From the NCBI GenBank assembly GCA_937890655.1, contig CALADT010000029.1, positions 1 to 20,704 of the forward strand: a stretch of 20,704 nt of DNA. The letters run 5' to 3'. Positions 7,591-14,241 of this stretch are shown piece after piece (position 1 is the stretch's first letter; every line of letters starts with the position of its first letter). The notes below the pieces were generated by a model that was given only the letters and a program-made list of their open reading frames with translations, was not told the DNA's origin and did no database searches. A program made the translations under genes and the position numbers. Origin of the DNA: an uncultured Mucispirillum sp. Its GTDB lineage: Bacteria > Chrysiogenota > Deferribacteres > Deferribacterales > Mucispirillaceae.

Positions 7591-9129
7591 TTATAAAAAT
7601 GCTGTTGCTACTAAGCCTGTAACAGTCATTACAAGTGCATATGGGAATGCAAGTTTCATCATTTCAAAATAAGAAAGTTTAATAAGTGGTGCAAGAGATG
7701 ATGTTAGTAAGAATAAAAATGCAGCCTGTCCGTTAGGTGTTGCAACTGACGGAATATTTGTTCCCATGTTAATAGATACAGCTATGTTATAATACTGCTG
7801 ACGTGTAGCCTCATCTAATGATGCAACAGCCTGTGCAATTTGTTCTGTTGTTTTAGCATCTGTGCCTAAGAAATGTGCTTTTACTTCGCTCATGTAAACT
7901 GTGGCTACAAACACGTTATCACTAATTGCTGATAATATACCATTTGCACCAAAAAATGCCACAAGCTGTTTATTACCTTCCATATTTAAAACTACATCAA
8001 TAATTGGCTTAAATAATTTTAAATCTTGAATAACACCTACTATGGCAAAAAATACCACAAGTAAAGCTGTAAAAGGAAGTGCCTCTGTGAAAGCATGGCC
8101 AAAATGGTGTTCATCTGTTACACCGTTAAATGCTGTAAGTAATATAATAACCATTAAGCCTATAAAACCAACTTCTGCAATATGTAAAGCTAATGCCACA
8201 ATTAAAATAATACCTACTAACGCTTGTATAACATATTTTGTTCTATCATTTTTAGTTAATTTTTCATTACTTGCTTTTACATCTGCTTCTAATATAGCAC
8301 GAACGTTATCAGGAAGTTTATATCCATAACCAAATATGTGAGTGATTTCCACAAGTATAACAGTAGCTAAACCTGATAAAAATACAGGTATAGATACAGT
8401 AGAACAGTATTGAAAAAATTCTATAAAGTCCCACCCTGCAGCAGAAGCAATAATTAAGTTTTGTGGCTCCCCTACTTGAGTCATAGCACCACCTAATGCA
8501 GTCCCCACTGCACCGTGCATCATAAGGTTTCTTAAAAAGCCCCTAAACTCACTTAATTCTTCTTTATGTTCATCTGCTATTTTGCTATCGTCTGATAAAT
8601 CATGGGATTCTTGAGAAGAATACCTATGGTAAATAGCATAAAAACCATAAGCAACTGCAATAATAACTGCTGTTACTGTTAAAGCATCTAAAAATGCTGA
8701 TAAAAACGCACCTAAAAATGAAAAAATTAAAGAAAGTGCCATTTTTGATTTTACTTTTATTAAAAGCCTAGAAAATACAAATAAAAGAAAATCTTTCATA
8801 AAATATATACCAGCAACCATAAATATTAATAATAATAATACTGTTAAGTTAGCTTCTACTTCATGTAAAAGTGTTTTTGGGGAAGTCATACCTAAAAGTA
8901 GTGCCTCTATGGCAAGTAAACCACCTGATGGTAATGGGTAACATTTTAATGCTAAAGCAAGTGTAAAAATAAACTCACCAATTAACACCCACCCTGCTAA
9001 CACTTCACTTACAAATAAGAAAAGTATAGGGTTGATTATTAAAAAAGATAATATAGATAACTTATACCATTTTGGCGTATTACCTAAAAAGTTTTGTGCA
9101 AGAGTAGCTGTGTAGCTCCTTTCTTCCAT
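7591..9129 (-). CDS. nhaB: Na+/H+ antiporter NhaB
   Basis: Inner-membrane antiporter that expels sodium in exchange for protons. The 512 residues align by eye with E. coli NhaB (513 residues) from near the N-terminus: NFLGNTPKWYKL (13-24), GEFIFTLALALKCYPL (51-66) and LLIFMVAGIYFMKDFLLF (100-117) are near identical. AFLSAFLDALTV (141-152) carries D148, equivalent to the E. coli D147 known to matter for transport. About a dozen hydrophobic segments span the protein. The start is set by a strong GGAGG 7 nt before the ATG. It lies 17 nt behind the metallo-hydrolase gene, so the two are probably co-transcribed. NhaB is best known from Gammaproteobacteria, so its presence in this apparently unrelated background suggests transfer (inference). 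Confidence 0.95.
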   Translation of the reverse strand: MEERSYTATLAQNFLGNTPKWYKLSILSFLIINPILFLFVSEVLAGWVLIGEFIFTLALALKCYPLPSGGLLAIEALLLGMTSPKTLLHEVEANLTVLLLLIFMVAGIYFMKDFLLFVFSRLLIKVKSKMALSLIFSFLGAFLSAFLDALTVTAVIIAVAYGFYAIYHRYSSQESHDLSDDSKIADEHKEELSEFRGFLRNLMMHGAVGTALGGAMTQVGEPQNLIIASAAGWDFIEFFQYCSTVSIPVFLSGLATVILVEITHIFGYGYKLPDNVRAILEADVKASNEKLTKNDRTKYVIQALVGIILIVALALHIAEVGFIGLMVIILLTAFNGVTDEHHFGHAFTEALPFTALLVVFFAIVGVIQDLKLFKPIIDVVLNMEGNKQLVAFFGANGILSAISDNVFVATVYMSEVKAHFLGTDAKTTEQIAQAVASLDEATRQQYYNIAVSINMGTNIPSVATPNGQAAFLFLLTSSLAPLIKLSYFEMMKLAFPYALVMTVTGLVATAFL

Positions 9130-9146
9130 TTTTTCCTCCTAGAAAA

Positions 9147-9917
9147 TTATATATTAAAAACTGTTTTTTCTTTTTGCTTTTGTCTTAATACTTTTGTTTC
9201 AATATTAAAAGTATTTAAATAAGCATCAGCGTATTTTTCTAGTAACTCATAGCTGTTATTATTTTCAGACACATGGCCTAAAAAACAGTTTTTTAATTTA
9301 TTTTTACTTAATTCCCCTGCAAATTGGAAAGCGTCTTTATTGGAAAGATGCCCATATTTTGAACGTATTCTCTGTTTTAAATATTCAGGGTATTTTTTAT
9401 TTTCTTTTAAAAGCTCATCTTCATAATTTGATTCTAGTAGCAATACAGTTGAATCCTCCACTGTTTTATATAGATCATCTGTTACAATACCTAAATCCGT
9501 AGCAAAGGATACAACAGTATTACCAAAATCAAACTTATAACCAAAAGGCTCTGCTGCATCATGGAATATTTTAAAAGGTGTAACAGTAAAGTCCCCCATA
9601 TCATAAATACAGCTGTCATTTATAGTATATATACTTTCACAAGGCACACCCTTATGCTCTAAATAGGAAGCTGTGCCGTATGATGAATATATTTTAGGAG
9701 AAAAACTTTTTATTAAAGGCATAATCCCAGATATATGGTCGTTATGCTCGTGTGTTACAAAAAGACTAACTTTCTCAGCTGTTTTTATATTATCAAGTGA
9801 TTTCTTAATGGCTGTTAATGTTGCACCTGCATCTATAAAAATATAATGTCCGTTATTATTAATCATATAGCAGTTACCAGAACTGCCTGATGCTATTACA
9901 TGTAAATTCATCTGCAT
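9147..9917 (-). CDS. MBL-fold metallo-hydrolase, WalJ/YycJ-like
   Basis: Cytoplasmic metallo-beta-lactamase-fold hydrolase of 256 residues. It opens with LHVIASGSSGNCYMI (5-19), the typical start of the YycJ/WalJ branch. Metal ligands visible: HEHNDH (56-61), H119, D141 in FATDLG, H190 in KYGHLSN and H215 in FLGHVSE. This is the full two-metal set including the second-half histidines. Members of this branch have been linked to DNA repair exonuclease activity and, in Firmicutes, to the WalRK cell-wall regulon; which applies here cannot be told. No walRK genes are nearby. Met1 (9917) or Met3 (9911) could be the start; neither has a clear Shine-Dalgarno. It is the first gene of a probable hydrolase-nhaB-SUFU unit. 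Confidence 0.88.
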   Translation of the reverse strand: MQMNLHVIASGSSGNCYMINNNGHYIFIDAGATLTAIKKSLDNIKTAEKVSLFVTHEHNDHISGIMPLIKSFSPKIYSSYGTASYLEHKGVPCESIYTINDSCIYDMGDFTVTPFKIFHDAAEPFGYKFDFGNTVVSFATDLGIVTDDLYKTVEDSTVLLLESNYEDELLKENKKYPEYLKQRIRSKYGHLSNKDAFQFAGELSKNKLKNCFLGHVSENNNSYELLEKYADAYLNTFNIETKVLRQKQKEKTVFNI

Positions 9918-10065
9918 ATATTATTGTAACTTTACTTAAAACACAAGAAAATTCGTCATTTAATTTAATTATTTTTAATTTATCTTAATTATTAGTATAA
10001 ATTCTACAAAATTATGCTTATGCGTTATATATTTTAATATATAGTTATTTATGTAATATTATATA

Positions 10066-10094
10066 TTGATTTTTTATTTATTATATATTATAAG
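10066..10094 (+). promoter_or_regulatory. Candidate sigma-70-type promoter for the plus-strand block
   Basis: TTGATT at 10066-10071 and TATAAG at 10089-10094, separated by exactly 17 bases, lie 30 nt upstream of the ATG at 10125. The rest of the divergent intergenic region (9918-10124) is almost pure A/T, so chance matches are easy. I see no convincing Fur box despite the iron-uptake remnants downstream. Confidence 0.4.
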
Positions 10095-10124
10095 ATATAA
10101 CGAAACAAAATAAAGAGGTGCATA

Positions 10125-10721
10125 ATGCAAAAGGTATTTTTTTCTATGAAATCCTATGCTGTTTTATTATTTTTATTTGCTGTAACAATAACAGGTTGTA
10201 GCGAACAAGATATAAATAACCAGCAGGATATGGGTATTAATGTTAGCAATTTTACACCTATTGATGTAACACCTACTGCAAAACATGAAAGCATAGCTAT
10301 TCAGTATAATAAGGTTGCAGGTATTGGTGGTGCAGGAAATGACAAATGTTTTCCTACATACGATGTAAAAATAAGCACAGAAAATAATGTGGAAAAAGCA
10401 GAATATTTAGGAAATATTCCATCTTCTAAAAGTCTGCTTATTAGGTTTTATATTAATAAAACTAAAACAAATATAGAAAACGCGAATGTATTAGAGTATA
10501 AAAAATTACAAGATAACCAACTTTATTATATATTTATAAGGTCTAATTATACAAATTGTGGTTTTGGCACATCAAACTGGGTATCAGTTAGTGCTACACC
10601 TATTACACTTTCTACAAAAGCAGAAAATGTAAAAATTATTCAGGGGGATAAACATTTAACTATTACTTGGGACAAAAAAAAACAGGTGGCTTCTTTCTGC
10701 TCAGCTTGGTATTTTTTATAA
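10125..10721 (+). pseudogene. Truncated lipoprotein with fibronectin-III-like domains
   Basis: Reads for 198 residues. It starts with a lipoprotein signal peptide: basic start, hydrophobic stretch (about 11-22) and lipobox TITGC with lipidation at C25. An AGAGGTG ribosome-binding site sits 5 nt before the ATG and a candidate promoter is upstream. Residues about 45-155 look like a beta-rich fibronectin-III-type module (FTPIDVTPTAKHESIAIQY near the start, SNWVSVSATP near the end). A second module begins at AENVKIIQGDKHLTITWD, about 161-178. There the frame hits a run of nine A's (10674-10682); the last residues (QVASFCSAWYFL) are out-of-frame reading of the receptor fragment that follows. So the gene has lost its 3' end, most likely by a deletion. 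Native function and ligand are unknown. The N-terminal part may still be expressed. Confidence 0.6.
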
Positions 10722-11402
10722 TATTGCAGATAATAACCAGCTACGCTTAACATATGCAAGACGCAACTAGTTTCCTACAATGAATGACAGGTATTCAACA
10801 TCCTTTTCAGAAATTCTACCTAACCCTAACTTAAAACCAGAAGTAGCAAACCATGTGGAATTAGGCTATAAAGGATTATTTTTTAATATGCTTTATGTTT
10901 ATACAGATTTATATTATAGCTATGTTTCCAACAAAATGGGTATAATTAATGTTCCTGACCCATTTTCTCCATATCATAGTGTAGAATTTATTACAAATTT
11001 AGATAAAGAATCATTATACGGCATTGAACTTGCTTTAACTTTTTTCCTTGGGAATATACAAAGTTAGGGTTTAATTTAGCAGTAAATAAATATTTTATTC
11101 ATGAAACTGTTTCTTCTTATAACGAATTAACATATTTACCAGAACTACTTTTAAACTCATATATAAAAATTACACCATGCCCATACATATCTATTACTCC
11201 TGTTGTGGAATACGTTAGTAAAAGATATATTGATTTAAGTTGAATAAACTATTTAGAACCATATTTTCTATTTAATCCATATGTGCAGTTTAATATAAAC
11301 GATAATATGAAAATAGAATTTACTGCTTTAAATATTCTTGTTGAAAATTATTCTATGCATTATGGTTTTCCTGCTTCAAGGCGAAGTTATAGTTTAATGT
11401 AA
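10684..11402 (+). pseudogene. TonB-dependent receptor, C-terminal barrel remnant
   Basis: Remains of an outer-membrane receptor that would import iron complexes or a vitamin using TonB. Translating 10684 onward gives SAQLGIFYNIADNNQLRLTYARR, an in-frame TAG at 10768-10770, then FPTMNDRYSTSF and NPNLKPEVANHVELGYKG. These match the strand pattern near the end of such barrels (typically R-x-FPT-x-x-D-x-YS and NP-x-L-x-PE). The frame ends at a stop at 11065-11067. The neighbouring frame continues it with EYTKLGFNLAVNKYF, so there is an indel at about 11041-11055. A TGA at 11241-11243 interrupts again. The rest ends in PASRRSYSLM at a natural-looking C-terminus (stop 11400-11402). The plug and first part of the barrel are missing. 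Three lesions plus truncation make it clearly dead. Confidence 0.85.
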
Positions 11403-11700
11403 TGATTGAAAAAATGTACCAATTTATGAATACCATAAATATACCATTTATTGCTATTAATGGTGTTACTATTAATGATGATATTGAAGTTTATAATAAA
11501 CTAAGGTAACTTTTTAACAATAAAAAACGAAGTGATGAAATAAACAAATATATTTAAAAAAGTATAGCTAATACAAATAATATTACAAGTAAAGTAAAAA
11601 CAAAAAAGAAAGTTTTTTTAGCTTTAGGGGATAACGGCTTAAAAACAAAATGTGTGGATTCTATTTTAATAGCAGGGGCAGAGTATGTGCATAAATGCAG
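11402..11700 (+). pseudogene. Periplasmic iron/cobalamin-type substrate-binding protein, internal fragment
   Basis: One frame from 11402 reads IEKMYQFMNTINIPFIAING, then VTINDDIEVYNKLR, stop at 11507-11509, LFNNKKRSDEINKYI, stop at 11555-11557, and KKKVFLALGDNGLKT ending near IAGAEYV. The order fits the C-terminal lobe of class III binding proteins (FecB/BtuF family): a gIPv-x-x-ing strand, the long helix with LF-x-x-x-x-R-x-x-E-x-x-x-YI, then K-x-KV-x-LALGDN and AGAE. Both termini are missing and it joins the receptor remnant and the TonB remnant without spacers, so it is a deletion relic. Homology is judged by pattern only; confidence is moderate. No permease or ATPase partner of the transporter remains. 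Confidence 0.6.
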
Positions 11701-11703
11701 TAA

Positions 11704-11987
11704 GCAGAAATGTATATTAAAAATAATTATAAAGATATAGAAAATAAAATTGTAAACTATATTATATACCACCACGTGCAAAGAAATTAGGCATAGAAGG
11801 TTCTGGATATTTATTAATAAAAATAGATAATACAGGTAAAATAGTTTCTGTTAAAGCCTTTGATTTTCCTAACAGATTATTAAGTGATGCTGCTTTAAAA
11901 GCTGCTAAAAAAACAGGAGAACTTGCAGGGCATCAAATTGCTGGTAATGTGGAACTAAAAATTCCTATTTCTTTTTATTTAAGATAA
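11704..11987 (+). pseudogene. TonB C-terminal domain remnant (energy transducer)
   Basis: TonB spans the periplasm and passes inner-membrane energy to outer-membrane receptors through its C-terminal domain. From 11704 one frame gives AEMYIKNNYKDIENKIVNYI. After a shift at about 11763-11769 another frame gives PPRAKKLGIEGSGYLLIKID, then NTGKIVSVKAFDFPN, LLSDAALKAAKK and ELKIPISFYLR, ending at TAA 11985-11987. The YPPRAKKLGIEG pattern and the closing V-x-IPI-x-F-x-L strand are diagnostic of the TonB/TolA C-terminal family. The N-terminal membrane anchor and proline-rich linker are absent, and the frameshift splits even the domain. It sits in the order receptor, binding protein, TonB, as expected for an iron-uptake operon. 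Confidence 0.82.
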
Positions 11988-12348
11988 TTTTTATTACTAT
12001 AATTTATTTTATAACTTATTTAATATCCTATTATTATTAAAAAACAAATTATCTTATCTTCTATTTTTATAATTCATGAAATAACTTAAACTTCTAGCAA
12101 ATAATTTTATTATTGTCTTATTTTTAAAAGGATTGGTGTAAAAATAGGTTTGAATAAAAAAATGTAAAATAATCTAATAAAAAGTAGTTTCCATATATAA
12201 CTTATTTATCTTTTTACCTATATTAATATGGCAATATTTTTACAAATAAGTTTTAATGATTATTTATAAACTATAATCAACTATTTTTATTACATAATAA
12301 TTTAATGATTTATTATGATATTTTAATAATACTATATTATTAATAATT
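11988..12348. other. Gene-free AT-rich region between the tonB remnant and flhB
   Basis: No reading frame with family resemblance was seen on either strand. A perfect 9-bp A/T palindrome, TTAATAATA (12323-12331), CTA, TATTATTAA (12335-12343), lies 5 nt beyond the flhB stop; it lacks a following U-tract on the minus strand, so a terminator role is doubtful. An 11-base inverted repeat TAAGATAATTT (11980-11990) and AAATTATCTTA (12046-12056) spans the end of the tonB remnant. Both may be chance in such composition. Confidence 0.5.
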
Positions 12349-13410
12349 TTATCTACGGAATTTATCTAAAGTCATAAGGATTTGTGCCAGTGCTTTATAT
12401 AAATTTTCAGGGATTTCTTCATCTACTTCAACAGAGTTATAAAGTGTTCTTGCAAGTGGTGGGTCCTCCACTATTTTTACTCCACTAGCTTTTGCTATTT
12501 CTTTTATTTTTAGTGCCATTAATCTTTGCCCTTTTGCTACAACTTTTGGGGCAGAATCCACTTGTATATCATACCTTATAGCAACAGCATAATGGGTAGG
12601 GTTTGTTATTACTACATCAGATTTTGGCACTTCTTCCATCATTCTTTGCCTTGCTGCATCTCTTTGGGCTTGCCTAATTCTGTTTTTTACAATAGGGTCC
12701 CCTTCCATTTGCTTATATTCTTCTTTTAGCTCCTGTTTTGTCATTTTTAAATCTTCATTATGCTGCCATTTTTGATAAGCATAGTCTGCAAAACCTATTA
12801 CTAAAACTAATACTGCTATACGAATGGATACATCAAAAACTAAATGCCCTAAATATACCATTTGGTCCCTGTAATCTGCATCTGTCATTCTTACAATAGT
12901 ATCAAGCTCATCTGCCACTAAAAACCATGCGTATATTCCTAAAACAAATATTTTTATTAAGGATTTTATAAGCTCCACCACTTTACGTTTATTGAAAAAT
13001 GTTTTCATAAAGTTAGCAAAAAAGTTTAACTTATTAAATTTTGGCTCTATTGCTTTTGTGGAAATATGGAACCCTACTTGATATATATTAACTGCCATAG
13101 CAATAACAAATAAAAATGCAAATATAGGAAGTGTTACTTTTGCCAAAAACTCAATCATAAACATAAAAATATCTGCTGCTGAATCTTGAGTTATGGTGTA
13201 GTTATTAAATTTAAAAAATTCTTCTACTAAATTTTCAAAATTATCAAGCATATATGGAACATAGGCATACATTGCACCTACTGCTGCAACCAGTAATACT
13301 CCTGAGGATAAGTCCATACTTTTTGCAACATTACCCTCTTTTCTGGCATCTTCTTTTTTCTTGGATGTGGCTTCTTCGCTCTTTTCTGCGCCGTCTTTGT
13401 TTTCTGCCAT
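12349..13410 (-). CDS. flhB: Flagellar export apparatus protein FlhB
   Basis: Membrane component of the flagellar type III export gate that switches specificity from rod/hook to filament substrates. It has 353 residues, the usual length. The N-terminal tail AENKDGAEKSEEATSKKKEDARKEG, here cited in part as EEATSKKKEDARKEGN (13-27), is typical, followed by four membrane segments (about 35-55, 84-108, 147-167 and 190-210). The cytoplasmic domain contains the autocleavage motif N270-P-T-H273 in VVITNPTHYAVAIRYD. The family helps tell it from SctU injectisome proteins; flagellar context (fliR, fapA) supports FlhB. It follows fliR by 31 nt. Its ribosome-binding site is unusual: GGAGG lies 25 nt from the ATG with a hairpin between them. 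Confidence 0.96.
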   Translation of the reverse strand: MAENKDGAEKSEEATSKKKEDARKEGNVAKSMDLSSGVLLVAAVGAMYAYVPYMLDNFENLVEEFFKFNNYTITQDSAADIFMFMIEFLAKVTLPIFAFLFVIAMAVNIYQVGFHISTKAIEPKFNKLNFFANFMKTFFNKRKVVELIKSLIKIFVLGIYAWFLVADELDTIVRMTDADYRDQMVYLGHLVFDVSIRIAVLVLVIGFADYAYQKWQHNEDLKMTKQELKEEYKQMEGDPIVKNRIRQAQRDAARQRMMEEVPKSDVVITNPTHYAVAIRYDIQVDSAPKVVAKGQRLMALKIKEIAKASGVKIVEDPPLARTLYNSVEVDEEIPENLYKALAQILMTLDKFRR

Positions 13411-13440
13411 AGCATTAATAAGGTTTTACCCTTATCCTCC
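13411..13440 (-). promoter_or_regulatory. Unusual flhB ribosome-binding site: hairpin between Shine-Dalgarno and ATG
   Basis: In the minus-strand RNA: GGAGG (13440-13436), directly followed by ATAAGG (13435-13430), loop GTAAAA (13429-13424), CCUUAU (13423-13418), then 7 nt and the AUG. Linear spacing is 25 nt, too long for normal initiation. Folding the 18-nt hairpin would leave 7 nt, the optimum. No in-frame ATG, GTG or TTG exists closer to the GGAGG before an in-frame TAA. The site lies just after the fliR stop at 13442, so coupling is also possible. Confidence 0.6.
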
Positions 13441-13441
13441 T

Positions 13442-14230
13442 TTATCCTATTATTCCATTTATTTCAAAAAACTTTTTAATCTGTCTAAAATATTCAAATA
13501 CTACTTTTTCGTATGTAATGTAAAATAACTGTAATGATGCTATTAATACTAATGCACCGATTGTTATTTTTACAGGAAAACCTATTACCATAATATTCAT
13601 TTGTGGAACAAGCCTTGCCATAATACCCATAATAACGTTAGTCATCATAAGTGATATAAACACTGGGGCTGTTATTTGTATTGCTACTATAAATATTTTA
13701 ATAAATGTAGTTAATATATACATAAACCCATCTTGCTTAAATACAAAATCACCCACCGGCATATAATCAAATGATTGTGCTACTGCCTGTATAAATATAT
13801 GATGCCCATAGATTGCTAAAAATATAATAGTGCCTAATATATTATAAACTTGCCCTGAAAATGATACATTTGAATTTGTGGCAGGGTCAATAACACTTAC
13901 CATACTAAAGCCCATTTGGTAGTCCACAAGGTAACCACCTAACTGTAATCCGGAAAATAAAAGGCTTGTCATACCACCTATACATACACCAATTAATATT
14001 TCTTTTGTAACGCTTACTACAAGCCACAAAAGGTTAGGGTCAGTTATTGTTACAGGTTGCACAACAGGGAGTAGTAAAAGGGATATTATAAGAGTTAATA
14101 TCATTCTTACTTGATTATTAAGTGATGAACTACTAAACACAGGGGCAGTAAAAAATATACCACCCATACGCATAATAATTAAAAAATATGTCAATAACCT
14201 TGAAGGCTCAAAAAGGTTTTCAAAGCCCAT
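13442..14230 (-). CDS. fliR: Flagellar export apparatus protein FliR
   Basis: Polytopic inner-membrane protein of the FliPQR core of the flagellar export gate. 262 residues with about six hydrophobic segments. Family marks: FLIIMRMGGIFFTAPVFSS near the N-terminus (16-34), where the R-x-x-x-x-x-x-x-PVF pattern is typical; VTKEILIGVCIGG (73-85); and QMGFSMVSVIDPATNSNVS (104-122), the strongly conserved G-x-x-x-x-x-x-DP-x-x-x-x-x-S stretch. It lies 11 nt downstream of the amidase stop and 31 nt upstream of flhB, so all three are probably co-transcribed. The Shine-Dalgarno is weak (AGG about 10 nt before the ATG). fliO, fliP and fliQ are not in the window. Confidence 0.95.
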   Translation of the reverse strand: MGFENLFEPSRLLTYFLIIMRMGGIFFTAPVFSSSSLNNQVRMILTLIISLLLLPVVQPVTITDPNLLWLVVSVTKEILIGVCIGGMTSLLFSGLQLGGYLVDYQMGFSMVSVIDPATNSNVSFSGQVYNILGTIIFLAIYGHHIFIQAVAQSFDYMPVGDFVFKQDGFMYILTTFIKIFIVAIQITAPVFISLMMTNVIMGIMARLVPQMNIMVIGFPVKITIGALVLIASLQLFYITYEKVVFEYFRQIKKFFEINGIIG

Positions 14231-14241
14231 AACTTCATTAC

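Noticed and set aside
10066..10124. Search for a Fur box upstream of the iron-uptake remnants
   Set aside because: No GATAAT-type 19-bp palindrome that stands out from the A/T background.
10780..11067. 95-residue plus-strand frame as an independent gene
   Set aside because: It is a middle section of the receptor remnant: receptor sequence continues upstream through the stop at 10768 and downstream in another frame; no ribosome-binding site at its ATG.
11554..11781. 75-residue minus-strand frame rich in F, I and V
   Set aside because: Antisense to the binding-protein and tonB remnants; composition is the complement of K/N-rich coding sequence and no family is recognised.
11980..12056. 11-base inverted repeat flanking 55 nt after the tonB remnant, considered as mobile-element ends or terminator
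   Set aside because: Only A/T-rich arms, long loop, no target duplication or transposase seen.
12323..12343. A/T-only 9-bp palindrome after flhB, considered as terminator
   Set aside because: No GC in the stem and no U-tract on the minus strand.
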